Assembly (NCBI RefSeq): GCF_000750955.1 | Contig: NZ_CCEJ010000003.1 | Span: 496,001 to 560,000, forward strand | DNA: 64,000 nt | DNA from: Criblamydia sequanensis CRIB-18 | GTDB taxonomy: Bacteria; Chlamydiota; Chlamydiia; Chlamydiales; Criblamydiaceae | Reading direction: 5' to 3' | Shown: positions 35,248-44,910 of the stretch, piece after piece | Layout: each line of letters starts with the position of its first letter | Numbering within the stretch: the first letter of the stretch is position 1 | Program-made: the position numbers and the translations under genes | The notes under the pieces: generated by a model | The model's database searches: none | What the model was told of the DNA's origin: nothing | The model's input: only the letters and a program-made list of their open reading frames with translations

Positions 35248-36489
35248 ATGACGAACTTTTCTTTATACCGCTCAAATGACCAGGCAAGCATTAGCTATTT
35301 CTGGGCAAGGGTTCTTGATACGCCTCTTTGGGCGATCTTCAACATGCTTCCTTTCATTCTTCTAAAAGACTTTAAAGCTTCCGTCTTTCAACTTGCCGTA
35401 TTCATCGCCATCAAGCCGATTGTCTCTCTTTTTTCTTCCTACTGGAGTTCGATGGTCCATGGAAGACCAAAACTTCTAAAAACAAACATTATTCTAGCTA
35501 AATGTTTAGGGAGCACCCTATTTTTTCTTGTCCCTTTTTTCCAAAGCTCCTGGCTTCTTGTCATCGCGTCTGCCATCTACATGTGTCTTGCTGTCGGGGC
35601 TTTGCCCGCCTGGATGGAAATTTTAAAACGCAACCTCACCGATGTGGATTGCAAAAAAACGTTTGCTTATGGGTCTTCAATTGGATACTTAGGCGGAGGA
35701 ATTTTACCGCTCGCTCTTGGCTGGATTCTCGATGGATCTCCCCAAGCCTGGAAATGGATTTTTCCCTTAAGCGCCCTTATTTCCCTTTCATCTCTTCCCT
35801 TAATTATAAAAATAAAAGTAGTAAGTACAGGGGAGTCTAGAGAAAGAACTCGTAAATCTTTTCTATCCTATCTGCTAGGACCCTGGAAGAAATCTTTTGA
35901 GATCCTCTCGAAGAAAAGGGATTTTTTACTTTTTCAAATTGGTTTTATGGTCATGGGTACAGGCCTTATGCTTATGCAGCCTGCTCTCCCTATCTTTTTT
36001 GTGGATGGGCTCGGGATGTCTTATGTCGAGCTTGCTCTTGCGCTTTCTGTTTGCAAAGGGATTTCTTATGCCCTCTCATCCCCTTTATGGGCAGCACGCA
36101 TGCAAAAGATGGATATCTTTAAGTTTAGCGCAAGTGTCACAGCGCTTGCCTGTCTTTTCCCTGTTTTCCTGATTCTTGCTAAGTGGAATTTTCTTTTTGT
36201 CTTCGCAGCTTATGTAGGTTATGGAGCTATGCAAGCAGGCTCTGAATTATCCTGGAATCTTTCAGGTCCCATCTTTTCAAAGAAGGCGGATAGCTCGCCT
36301 TATACGGCAGTAAATGTCGTGACAGTTGGTATTCGAGGTCTCTTTGCCCCGGCTCTCGGCAGTTTTTTTTGCCAAGCTTTCGGCTCGGAAAGTGTTCTTT
36401 GTCTCGGCGGCGGCTTTTTCTTGGCGGCGACGGCCCTTCTTCTTCATTTTAGTAAAAACTATGAGGAAACAGGAGAGCTTGCAGCTTAA
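35248..36489 (+). CDS. MFS transporter, substrate unknown
   Basis: 413 residues from the ATG at 35248, which has GGAG just ahead; an in-frame TTG 24 bases earlier is less likely. There are about 12 membrane segments. The N-terminal helix ends in SYFWARVLDTPLWAIFNMLPF, and the central loop has a charged stretch STGESRERTRKSF. The helix 4 region ALPAWMEILKRNLTD and GYGAMQAGSELSWNL are unusual for well-known MFS groups. I cannot assign a substrate. A repeat element and the convergent AsmA-like gene follow. Confidence 0.8.
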   Translation: MTNFSLYRSNDQASISYFWARVLDTPLWAIFNMLPFILLKDFKASVFQLAVFIAIKPIVSLFSSYWSSMVHGRPKLLKTNIILAKCLGSTLFFLVPFFQSSWLLVIASAIYMCLAVGALPAWMEILKRNLTDVDCKKTFAYGSSIGYLGGGILPLALGWILDGSPQAWKWIFPLSALISLSSLPLIIKIKVVSTGESRERTRKSFLSYLLGPWKKSFEILSKKRDFLLFQIGFMVMGTGLMLMQPALPIFFVDGLGMSYVELALALSVCKGISYALSSPLWAARMQKMDIFKFSASVTALACLFPVFLILAKWNFLFVFAAYVGYGAMQAGSELSWNLSGPIFSKKADSSPYTAVNVVTVGIRGLFAPALGSFFCQAFGSESVLCLGGGFFLAATALLLHFSKNYEETGELAA

Positions 36490-36492
36490 GCT

Positions 36493-36587
36493 TAGACTAC
36501 TTTCCAAATTCTATGAAGTCAATTTTATCAAAAAATTTGCATAAAACCAGCCCATTCTTCCAATCAAAGCGAGTTTCGAAGAAGTTA
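36493..36587. repeat. Short non-coding element, copy 2 (95 bp, imperfect inverted ends)
   Basis: The left end TAGACTACTTTCCAAATTC matches 16 of 19 bases of the end at 40701. The right end GAGTTTCGAAGAAGT is the inverted end lacking one A. Bases 36521-36587 match the reverse complement of 40701-40766, differing at only a few positions. The element's right end supplies the stop codon of the AsmA-like gene (36585-36587). Confidence 0.7.
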
Positions 36588-39500
36588 TTGGAAAATCTTG
36601 CGGAAAAGTTTTTTAGCCCCTTTCTCGATCTTCTCAACTCCTTTTTCGATTTGTTTCTCTACGGGCTTCAAATCAAAAACAGCCGGTTCCCTTTCAGCTT
36701 GAGTTTGAATTTCTCCACCCCAAGGGAATGGGTAAGTGGTAGGCTTTGGGGGAGTTGGGTCATTACCGCTTGCAAGATCAAGGAAAGTTCCGAGTATCAT
36801 CCCTTGCGGCCCTTGCGATTGAGCAACAAGTGAACTTATTTTAGCTGCCGCTTTTTTCTTTTCCAACTTTAGGTTGGAAAAGTGACCTTTAAGTGGAATT
36901 TGCACCATAAAGTCAGTTGACAAATCAGTAATCCCAAAAGCTTCTCTTAAAGCGCCTTCTGTAATTCCAATAATCATATCCGATTTGTTATCTATGAGAT
37001 TGACTCTTCCCCATGACGCTAAGTGAAAGCGGTCGTTTAAAAGAAGATCAAATCGATATAGGGTTGCAACGCCGTCATTTAAAGAAAAATAAAGGGGAGT
37101 TAGCCAAATGGAAACATTATTTTCAGACGCATTTTTAAATAAGCCAAGTAGCGTTTGAAGGTCAGGTGAGTTTTTAAAGGATTGTCGTTGAATACTAAGC
37201 GACCCCTTTTGGATTTTAATAGCGCGAAGGTTTGAAGAAAGAGGGAGAGAAAATCCTCCCGAATCGACTACAAGCTCTATTGCTTCCTGGGAAGGCTCTA
37301 ATTTTCCGAGCGTTTCTGAAAAACGGCTTAATATATTTTCAGAAAGAAAGCGGTTTGGCTTAAATGAAAGGCGTAAAGGTGACTTTAAAGTTAAATAACC
37401 CTGGTTTAAGGCCCCATCTAAAATAAAAAAACCATTCCCGCCCTCTAAATTTAGGCGGATCGGGCCGGTTAAGCTTTTGACATCCACCCCAAGGGAAGCT
37501 TTTGTTTCCTCACCGAAAAGGCCTTTCACAAAAGAGCCGTAAGGAATAGAATCGCTCGGAATTAGATTTAACACCTCATTTGGAAAATTATGGCTATCTA
37601 AATTTAAAACGATATGAGAATTGCCTAAATCGATTTGCTTGCCGTTAAATAAATTTTCAATCGATCCGCGTAAAAAAAGCGGCTTATCTTTCACTTTTAA
37701 ATGAGATTCGAGATCCATTCTTTTACCAAGCTCGTTCCCAAAAATAGAGGTTCTAAATTCAGAAACGTGAGCTTCGCCTAAAGTTTTTTCATTTCTCACA
37801 TAAAGATTATCAACACCGATAAGAAGCGCAAGATTTGCTTTGCCAAGTTCATTTAAAAATCCGGAGGTTAAAAAGCCTCTTTTTGGAAGCTCAAATTTCT
37901 TTAGATGGATTTTTAGATCAGCACCCGAGGCAAGAGAAAAAGCTTTTAGCTCGTCGCTTTGTAAAAATTGAGCCAAGGCTTGAATTTTGTCATTATCAAG
38001 AGTAATTCTGATAAAACTGTCGGCATCATCATAGAGCTTGATCGTGTCTTCAAGCCTTACGGAAAGATTTAAATTAAAGTCCTTAGAATTTGATTTAATG
38101 AGGAAAAGGCCATTGTCTTTTTCAGGCATTTCAAAGTTGACTTGAAGCTCTAATGGACCATTGATAAAAGAAGTAAGTAAGGGGCTTAGACCGGTTAAAA
38201 TTTCCGGGGGAGCATTCTCAACATACAATTGTAATTTAGGCTCCATCTCAATAAGGGGCTTATCGAGATTTTCTAAAGCTTTAAAGCTTGCCCTTCCGCT
38301 AAAAACCCCTTCACTAATGAGATTTTCAAAGCTTGTTTTGCCGCTAAACTGAAAGCCGAACTTAATTTTTTTATCACGAGATGAAACTTCAACCGGAATT
38401 GTAATATCTTTTAAGGCAAATTGGTTTTTTAAGGATTTAAGGCGAATGGTATCGACATTTAATTTTCCTATAAAATGAGGGTTCTCAAAGTTGATTTTTT
38501 CATTTAAAGGAGATAAAACAAATTGCAAAAGAGTTGGCTCTTGAAGAGAAATCATCTCTCCATAAGTGCCGCCAAAATTTTTAAAAGTTTTTTCAGTAAG
38601 TTTATAGTTTGCAAAAGAAGGGGAATGGATCTCGATGCCTTTTGCAGAAATTTCTAAAGCTAGTCCCGATTCTAAAAGGGAATTTTCAAGATGAGTATTT
38701 AGCTTAAAGCTCTTTTGATCGGTGTAGAGATTTTTAAGTGTACCGACAAGGTTGAACCGGCTTTTTTTATCCAAAATATAAGAAAGGGTGCTCCCTTCTT
38801 GAGGCTCGATATAAACTTGAGCTTGTACATCCGCTTTCCCATTTTGTCTTTGGTGAATATTTGCAATGAAACCTTCAATATCGATTAACTCGTCTTGAAT
38901 AGATAAAGTGCTTTTTTTAGAAGAGGCTATTTGCATTTTTATTTCGGATCTAGAGATCGCTTCAAAAAGATCAGCATCTTTTAAAATAGAGACATCAAAC
39001 TTTTGAACTTCCCCCTCGATCGGAAGGGCTTCCTTAAGAACAATCGGTGTGGCACCAAGTTTTTTAAGCGTTTCCGGCAGCAAATTAAAACCAAAACGGA
39101 AAGGTTCCTTTAAAGTCACTTGGGTCTGACTTAAATTTAAAAGAATAGGTTCTAAAAACACCTTATCGGAAGCAAGAGAAAGAGTGGCTTCTCCCTTTCC
39201 TTCTTTTAAATCAAGTGTGGTTTTTAAGTTAACCACACTCCCAAGAAAAGAAGAGATCAAATCCCACTTAGGAACTCCATTGAATAGGCTTAAGGGAAGA
39301 GAGGTGGTTTCAAGGCGAAATTTTGCATTCTGTCTAAGATTATTGATTAAAGAAGATAGACTGTCTGATTTTTCAACTTCAGCATCGACAAACAACTTAA
39401 TTTCTTTTTTATTTTGAAATCCTTGTCCTTGAAGTTGAAAACTCATTTCACTGGAATCTTGTACGGTTTGAACTTTGCCGTTCAAGGCATTGATTTCAAT

Positions 39501-40490
39501 TTTAGCAAGTTTTGAACTTTCTTGAATTTCAAAAGGTCCTACATTAAAGTTTCCTTTAACCTGGATCAGTTCATTATCCTTGCCCTCTTTCCAGGGATAA
39601 AACAAGTAATCTAAATTCACATCAAGGGAGGTGGGCCTTGATAATTTGATCTCGGAAAGAACCCCTTTTTTGCTTAAAAGGATCTCAAAAAATTTAGGAG
39701 TGAGCTTTGTTTTAATGTAACTATTTTCTTTTAGAGATACTCCATTATCTGAAAAAGAGAGAGCAAACCTTCCATTGCCCCGATCCGTTTTAACTAAAAC
39801 TTCTGTCTGTTTTCCGTTTCCATTAATTTCAGCATTAATAGTTTGTCCTAAAGCCTCGGTTATCAGCCCATTAAAATCCCTATTTCTCAGGGAAACAAAA
39901 TTATCGAGGAAAAGGACCGGGAAGTTTTCAAGTTTACCAATAATCCTAGAGGTTTCATTTAAAAATTTAGGGTCTATCTCTCCATTAAAATCAATCCGGC
40001 CATCTTTATTTCCATAACTTGTATTTCCCTGAACATTGACCAAATACTTTTGATTTCGTTCCTTTAGATTCAAGTTCACATCGAAAAGCTTTGGGAAGTC
40101 TCCAATATTGAGGCTCTTCTCTTTTACAATGCTTGTTAAATCGACATTAAGGTTTTCTATATTGGCTTCCTGAAACCCGAAATCCCTTCTTAAAATTTTT
40201 ATAAGAGAGGCATTAAGAGATGCATTATCTAAAGAAAGCAGTGTCTCGTGGTCGTTTCGCCACCGGAACCCTTCAAGTTTCTGAGGCCCAAGCCAAGATA
40301 AATTTAATGTCTTAGCATCGAATCTGCCAGGCAAATGATAGTGATTTTTTATAGAATCAAAAATTATTCTCTTACCTGCATCAGTGGATGCCAGGGTCGG
40401 AAGAAGCAGGACTAAAAGGACAAAAAAGCCAAGAAGGGAAAAAATCACTTTCTTCGCGATGCCCTTAGAGACCGAAGAGTTTTTATTCAT
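36585..40490 (-). CDS. AsmA/TamB-like large envelope protein, 1301 residues
   Basis: An N-terminal membrane anchor at about residues 12-32 is followed by 1250 residues of repetitive beta-rich sequence. Early blocks are FDAKTLNLSWLGPQKLEGFRW and SLDNASLNASL. Near the end is an AsmA-like segment around DKSDMIIGITEGALREAFGI. Then come a lysine-rich stretch, a GTFLDLASGNDPTPPKP segment and a coiled tail rich in EK. Known: AsmA/TamB/YhdP proteins bridge the two membranes and carry lipids. Inference: it is a lipid transporter of the outer membrane. Its stop lies inside the repeat element at 36493-36587, so the C-terminus may have been changed by that insertion. Confidence 0.75.
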   Translation of the reverse strand: MNKNSSVSKGIAKKVIFSLLGFFVLLVLLLPTLASTDAGKRIIFDSIKNHYHLPGRFDAKTLNLSWLGPQKLEGFRWRNDHETLLSLDNASLNASLIKILRRDFGFQEANIENLNVDLTSIVKEKSLNIGDFPKLFDVNLNLKERNQKYLVNVQGNTSYGNKDGRIDFNGEIDPKFLNETSRIIGKLENFPVLFLDNFVSLRNRDFNGLITEALGQTINAEINGNGKQTEVLVKTDRGNGRFALSFSDNGVSLKENSYIKTKLTPKFFEILLSKKGVLSEIKLSRPTSLDVNLDYLFYPWKEGKDNELIQVKGNFNVGPFEIQESSKLAKIEINALNGKVQTVQDSSEMSFQLQGQGFQNKKEIKLFVDAEVEKSDSLSSLINNLRQNAKFRLETTSLPLSLFNGVPKWDLISSFLGSVVNLKTTLDLKEGKGEATLSLASDKVFLEPILLNLSQTQVTLKEPFRFGFNLLPETLKKLGATPIVLKEALPIEGEVQKFDVSILKDADLFEAISRSEIKMQIASSKKSTLSIQDELIDIEGFIANIHQRQNGKADVQAQVYIEPQEGSTLSYILDKKSRFNLVGTLKNLYTDQKSFKLNTHLENSLLESGLALEISAKGIEIHSPSFANYKLTEKTFKNFGGTYGEMISLQEPTLLQFVLSPLNEKINFENPHFIGKLNVDTIRLKSLKNQFALKDITIPVEVSSRDKKIKFGFQFSGKTSFENLISEGVFSGRASFKALENLDKPLIEMEPKLQLYVENAPPEILTGLSPLLTSFINGPLELQVNFEMPEKDNGLFLIKSNSKDFNLNLSVRLEDTIKLYDDADSFIRITLDNDKIQALAQFLQSDELKAFSLASGADLKIHLKKFELPKRGFLTSGFLNELGKANLALLIGVDNLYVRNEKTLGEAHVSEFRTSIFGNELGKRMDLESHLKVKDKPLFLRGSIENLFNGKQIDLGNSHIVLNLDSHNFPNEVLNLIPSDSIPYGSFVKGLFGEETKASLGVDVKSLTGPIRLNLEGGNGFFILDGALNQGYLTLKSPLRLSFKPNRFLSENILSRFSETLGKLEPSQEAIELVVDSGGFSLPLSSNLRAIKIQKGSLSIQRQSFKNSPDLQTLLGLFKNASENNVSIWLTPLYFSLNDGVATLYRFDLLLNDRFHLASWGRVNLIDNKSDMIIGITEGALREAFGITDLSTDFMVQIPLKGHFSNLKLEKKKAAAKISSLVAQSQGPQGMILGTFLDLASGNDPTPPKPTTYPFPWGGEIQTQAEREPAVFDLKPVEKQIEKGVEKIEKGAKKLFRKIFQ

Positions 40491-41078
40491 GTAAACCGCC
40501 GCACTACAGATTTTTTAAATGACCTAAAAATTGGGCCTTTATAAACAGATAAAGGCTCGAGCCGAGTAATTTTTAAGTTTAAATTTTGCAGTTAAGCTTA
40601 AGCCAACTCAGCTAAAAATTCATACCTAAAAATCTTTGAAAAAGAACTCTTTTTTAAATTTTAAATTTCTAAAAAATCACTCAGGAATTTCTTTTTTTAA
40701 TAGACTTCTTTCGAAACTCGCTTTGATTGGAAGAGCGGGCTAGTTTTATGCAAATTTTTTGATAAATTTTGAAAGCATAGGATGACCTATGCATGAAAAA
40801 TTTAGGAAAAAAGATGCCAAAAACAGCTATTTTAACAATTGAATGGAGTTTCGAAAGAAGTCTAATGTTCAAATTCAAAAAAAACATAATTCATTGATTA
40901 TAAATGATCAAATTCAAGTGAGTAAAGCAAAAACAATAGAAAAAAGGAAAAAAGACAGTTTTTTTAATAAAAATGCATCATTTTTTACAAAAGCAAGTTT
41001 TTTATTTATTTTTGGTGTAATATTTGTTACTATTTAACAATGACATTAACTAATAAATAATTAAATTAAGAGAGAAAT
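40491..41078. other. Intergenic region with the repeat element between the AsmA-like gene and nhaD
   Basis: 588 bases, highly AT-rich. It contains the 164-bp element at 40701-40864. The part from 40870 to 41037 has an open frame of A-rich codons that I do not accept as a gene. It should hold the promoters for the divergent AsmA-like gene and nhaD. An AGAG purine stretch lies 5 bases before the nhaD ATG. Confidence 0.5.
40701..40864. repeat. MITE-like element, copy 1 (164 bp, perfect 19-bp inverted ends)
   Basis: The left end TAGACTTCTTTCGAAACTC at 40701-40719 is the exact reverse complement of 40846-40864. The interior is non-coding. The 66 bases inside the left end recur inverted at 36521-36587. 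The outer TA on each side fits a TA target duplication of the IS630/Tc1 kind, but it cannot be separated from the inverted repeat itself. No transposase is present in the window. Confidence 0.75.
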
Positions 41079-42332
41079 ATGTTTTTAGCGGCATCTACCT
41101 TTATTACCGGCTATTTGGGCATCATTTTTGAACACAAACTAAGAATAGATAAGGCTGCAACAGCCTTGATAACCGGTATTTTATGCTGGCTTTTTTACTT
41201 TGCCCTAGGATCCGGGGATTTCGCTATTAAAGCCTCTCATCTTCAAGAACACCTAAGCGATATCAGCCAAGTTGTTTTTTTTCTTCTCGGGGCGATGTTA
41301 ATTGTCGACTTGATCGAGGCCCATAAAGGGTTTGAAATCATCAGCAAAAAGATCTGTTTTCCTTCAAAGCTTCTTACCTTTTGGCTAATTATTCTATCAG
41401 GATTCTTCCTTTCATCTGTTTTAGATAATCTTACGACTATTATCGTAATGATTTCACTTCTTAAAAAGATTATCCCGGAAAAGGAAAATCGGTTAATCCT
41501 CTCTGCCGCTCTTGTGCCGATTGTGAATGCGGGGGGGGCTTGGACCCCGATTGGAGACATCACAACCACAATGCTTTGGATTGGAGATTGCATATCTTCT
41601 TTTGAGATTATTAAAACTCTTTTTATCCCTTGTATCATTACCATGATAGTGACAGGCTTCCTTGTTTATAGAAAACTCCCAAGCGACTTTAAGTTAAAGC
41701 CAAACGAAGAAGGGGAAGCTCCGAAAACAAAAGGTTCTTTTCTTATTTTAATCAGCGGTCTTACTGCGTTAATTGCCGTGCCGGCTCTTAAGAGCTTTTT
41801 CAATTTGCCCCCTTTTATGGGCATGCTTTTAGGCGTTGGAATCCTTTGGGCGATGACCGACTTTTTACATCATAATGATAAAGAAAGTTCAAACTTAAGA
41901 ATGATGGCTTCCTTTAAGAGGATCGATATTTCAACAGTCCTTTTTTTCTTAGGGATTCTTCTTGCTGTCGATGCCCTTGAATCTCTTGAGATTCTCAAAG
42001 AGTCAGCAGTTTTCTTACAGAAGATGATTCCCTCGCATGCAATTTTTGCAAGCCTTCTTGGGGTTTTATCGGCAGTCGTTGATAACGTTCCGCTAGTTGC
42101 TGCCACAATACGTATGTTCCCTCTTGAAGATTACCCGATCAATCATGCACTTTGGAACATGATTGCGTATTCAGTAGGTGTCGGGGGAAGTTTGCTTGTC
42201 ATCGGTTCAGCCCCGGGAATTGCTCTTATGTCCTTAGAAAGAGTCAGCTTTTCTTGGTATTTTAAGAACTTAAGCTTGATTATTCTGATTAGCTATATCG
42301 CAGGCTCATTTTCAACCTGGCTCTTTTCTTGA
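41079..42332 (+). CDS. nhaD: Na+/H+ antiporter, NhaD type
   Basis: 417 residues with 11-12 membrane segments. The family blocks include FFLLGAMLIVDLIEAHKGFEII, SSVLDNLTTIIVMI and the later mirror VDNVPLVAATIRM, the two half-helix D-N motifs of the ion transporter superfamily. PIVNAGGAWTPIGDITTTML matches NhaD closely. It exchanges Na+ (or Li+) for protons at the inner membrane. The 3' end overlaps the convergent YihY gene by 40 bases. Confidence 0.9.
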   Translation: MFLAASTFITGYLGIIFEHKLRIDKAATALITGILCWLFYFALGSGDFAIKASHLQEHLSDISQVVFFLLGAMLIVDLIEAHKGFEIISKKICFPSKLLTFWLIILSGFFLSSVLDNLTTIIVMISLLKKIIPEKENRLILSAALVPIVNAGGAWTPIGDITTTMLWIGDCISSFEIIKTLFIPCIITMIVTGFLVYRKLPSDFKLKPNEEGEAPKTKGSFLILISGLTALIAVPALKSFFNLPPFMGMLLGVGILWAMTDFLHHNDKESSNLRMMASFKRIDISTVLFFLGILLAVDALESLEILKESAVFLQKMIPSHAIFASLLGVLSAVVDNVPLVAATIRMFPLEDYPINHALWNMIAYSVGVGGSLLVIGSAPGIALMSLERVSFSWYFKNLSLIILISYIAGSFSTWLFS

Positions 42333-43630
42333 TAATTGCCATTATTCCCTTTAGGAAGAAGCTCCGCTAACTCATAGAGGGAATAATTTGTTTCTTCCTG
42401 GCTTAGAGCCTCTTTAAATTGCTGGACGATTTCCGTGATCTTGAAAAGATCCTTCGAATAGGCCATCTTTATTTCATCTTTTGAAGATTCTCCGGTTGCG
42501 AATAAGACATGCGAAATTTTAATTCGATCCATGCTTTTAGCTATATTATAGCTAGTCTCATCAGAATTATTTCCAGTTTCCCAAACAAGAGCCGCATTTT
42601 TTAAATCATCCATGGTCTTCTTTAATTCCTCATACGGGACCCCTGTCATTTTGGAAAACTCAAGTAAAGTGGGGGGCGGGCTTTCAGCAAGCGATTTTTT
42701 TATGGACTCGGACATTAAAAAAAGAGCAAGAACGCCTCTTTTTACAGTGAGAGTTTTATCATTTAAAAGCTTTAGGTGAGCGCTTTCCTTTTTATCTAAA
42801 GAAGCATGGTAGCAAACCTCGGCGCCAAAAAGAGCAATCCACCAGCTAAACTGCATCCAAATTAGAAATAAAGGAAAGACGGCAAAACTACCATAAATCG
42901 CCCCATAACTTGCAAACCAGAGTTGGAGTTTAATGAAGGCGTATTGGAGCAGTTGAAAAGCCGATCCGGCAAGAATACCTGCCGACAAAGCATAACGAAT
43001 GTGTACGGTTTTATTCGGGATAAACAAATAGAGAAATGTGAATAAAAGCCAGCTTGACAAAAGCGGGGTGAGATGGAGCCAAACCTTAATGAAGGGATTC
43101 ACATACTCGCTTGTCCCGGTTTTTGTTGCAAATTCAGATAAGGTTGAAGTTAGGTATAAAGAAAGGCTACTTGATACCAAGAGCAAGATAGGGCATATAA
43201 TGACTACTGCCAAATAATCACTTAGCATTCTAAAGAAGGTTCTTTGGGAAGAAGTCTTCCAAATCTCGTTAAAGGCTTGCTCTATACTCATTAAAAGCAT
43301 GTAAACTGCCCAAAATAAAAGTAGGACTCCTAAACCTGCAATTAAGCCACCTTTTGCGTGGTCAAGAGCGTGATTTACATACTCAATGACTTTAGTTGCA
43401 ATCTCTTGATGATCTTGGAGAAGCTCTTTTAAGCTATTAACAAAAATCTCTTCCAACCCAAATCCTTTAGCAAGTCCAAAAAGTACCGCCGCAACGGGGA
43501 CTAAAGAAAACATGGTGTAGTAGGTCAAAGCAGCAGCTTTTAAAGAGCAGCCATCATTAATGAAACCCTTAAGGGCTCGAGTAAAGACCCGGAAGAAAGG
43601 GACTGATGAAAAAAAAGAACTCACTTTCAT
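42293..43630 (-). CDS. YihY/BrkB family inner-membrane protein
   Basis: 445 residues. Six membrane segments lie within the first 290 residues, with AAALTYYTMFSLVPVAAVLFG near residue 33, then FNEIWKTSSQRTFFRMLSDY and AGSAFQLLQYAF. The family (UPF0761) is widespread but of unclear function. After the membrane part, a soluble C-terminal tail of about 150 residues has a winged-helix look (LAESPPPTLLEFSKMTGVPYEELKKTMDDL), common in long family members. Convergent with nhaD, with a 40-base overlap of coding ends. Confidence 0.88.
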   Translation of the reverse strand: MKVSSFFSSVPFFRVFTRALKGFINDGCSLKAAALTYYTMFSLVPVAAVLFGLAKGFGLEEIFVNSLKELLQDHQEIATKVIEYVNHALDHAKGGLIAGLGVLLLFWAVYMLLMSIEQAFNEIWKTSSQRTFFRMLSDYLAVVIICPILLLVSSSLSLYLTSTLSEFATKTGTSEYVNPFIKVWLHLTPLLSSWLLFTFLYLFIPNKTVHIRYALSAGILAGSAFQLLQYAFIKLQLWFASYGAIYGSFAVFPLFLIWMQFSWWIALFGAEVCYHASLDKKESAHLKLLNDKTLTVKRGVLALFLMSESIKKSLAESPPPTLLEFSKMTGVPYEELKKTMDDLKNAALVWETGNNSDETSYNIAKSMDRIKISHVLFATGESSKDEIKMAYSKDLFKITEIVQQFKEALSQEETNYSLYELAELLPKGNNGNYQEKSQVENEPAI

Positions 43631-43866
43631 GAAAAAACCAAATGAAAACTAATTTGCATCATGCCTTGTCATAGACTTTTTTGGGTAGTCATAAGTAAAA
43701 TTTTTAAAAATGTATTTTTAAAAAACAAAAATTACCTTTTCTTTCTCTTATAATTAAAAAAGGTATAAAAAAATAAAAAAACCTTGTTTTTTTAAATTTT
43801 AATTTGATAAAAGGAAGTTATAAGCTTATAAAAGCTTAAGTTATAAATATTAATTAGAGGAGACTT

Positions 43867-44364
43867 ATGAATATTTCTCCTGGCAGTTTATATAAGACAG
43901 AAATTCTTACTATTCCAAAAACTGAGCTTGAAAAAGAGATTCGTAAAAGTGAATCCCTGGGAGGTTATGTCAAAAAAGGAAACCTGGATTCAACGAAAGA
44001 AAATTATGTTCTTGAAGTTACAACACCCCTCACTGAAATTACTTGCGATGAAGAAGAGTTGGGTCCTCTTGAATCGGTTTTAGCGATTTCAAAATTTCAG
44101 GTGAATGAGATCGTCAAAAACAAGGATAGCACCTTAACTCTAAAGGTAAAGCGCATTTCAACAAGCGAGCTAAGAAGACAAAGAGAGCAAAATAGCAATA
44201 GCCAAACTTTAGGAAGAGCATCTTCTTGCCACCACCTTAAGACAAAAACCCTAAAAGAAAGAAGAAAGAGCGAGGAAATTGAACCTTCTACTTTAGAACA
44301 AAAAAAAGAACACAAAAACTTCAAGAGTATTCTCTCCAAATTGCTACCTAAACAGGCAAAATAA
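43867..44364 (+). CDS. Four-gene paralog cluster, member 1 (unknown function)
   Basis: 165 residues. Two similar modules: helix PKTELEKEIRKSESLGG then strands YVKKGN and NYVLEVTT (about 17-54). The second starts TCDEEELGPLESVLAISKF, with strands VNEIVKN and TLTLKVKR (about 58-95). A charged linker (95-145) leads to a basic amphipathic end KNFKSILSKLLPKQAK. The same plan is seen in the three following genes. There is no signal peptide or known domain. The upstream region has AAGCTTATAAAAGCTT-like repeats in very AT-rich DNA. GAGGAGA lies 4 bases before the ATG. Confidence 0.75.
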   Translation: MNISPGSLYKTEILTIPKTELEKEIRKSESLGGYVKKGNLDSTKENYVLEVTTPLTEITCDEEELGPLESVLAISKFQVNEIVKNKDSTLTLKVKRISTSELRRQREQNSNSQTLGRASSCHHLKTKTLKERRKSEEIEPSTLEQKKEHKNFKSILSKLLPKQAK

Positions 44365-44377
44365 AAGGAGAATAAAA

Positions 44378-44773
44378 ATGACTTCCATTTATGAACATAG
44401 GACAGAAACTTGTACGGAAGCAGAGCTTTCTGAAGTTCTTGGTATCTTCAATAGCAAAGGCTATTACATAGAGTCAGGAAGCAAGCCAAATGAAGCCAAA
44501 TTGTACGAGCTTAAGCTTCGTAAAATAAAAGAAAGGATCTTTTGCACGCCCAATGAAGTTGAGGGTATTGTGACGACTTTAAGATCGATGAATTATATTG
44601 TTTCGAGCAAAACAGAAAAAGGGAATGACCGCGTTCTCTTAAGGGTAAGGCCCGCTACTCTAAATGAAGAAACGGAGATTCAAGGGGAGCATCAACCTCT
44701 AGAACAAAATGAATCGCACAATAAATTTAAGAAAATAGCAAATACCATTAGAACAAAGCTTTTTTCTAAATAA
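44378..44773 (+). CDS. Four-gene paralog cluster, member 2 (unknown function)
   Basis: 131 residues. Module 1: ETCTEAELSEVLGIFNSKGYYIESGS, then KLYELKLRK. Module 2: ERIFCTPNEVEGIVTTLRSMNYIVSS, then RVLLRVRP. This is the clearest example of the helix-strand-strand pair. A short linker and the basic amphipathic end NKFKKIANTIRTKLFSK follow. It starts 13 bases after member 1 with AAAGGAGAA ahead, so both are one transcript. Confidence 0.78.
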   Translation: MTSIYEHRTETCTEAELSEVLGIFNSKGYYIESGSKPNEAKLYELKLRKIKERIFCTPNEVEGIVTTLRSMNYIVSSKTEKGNDRVLLRVRPATLNEETEIQGEHQPLEQNESHNKFKKIANTIRTKLFSK

Positions 44774-44910
44774 TTTTCTCTCTTTAAGGGGGCGTAGAAT
44801 CTGTAAAATTTTACGCTTCTCTTATTTCTTCAAAAAAACAAACCTACCTTATTAACTTGGCTTCATGATAAATAAATAGCTTCATAATCTTTACAAAACG
44901 AGGTGAAGCG

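Noticed and set aside
40843-41037. A 64-codon forward frame rich in lysine upstream of nhaD
   Set aside because: It starts inside the right end of the repeat element, is made of A-rich codons, lacks a ribosome binding site and resembles no protein. It is explained by base composition.
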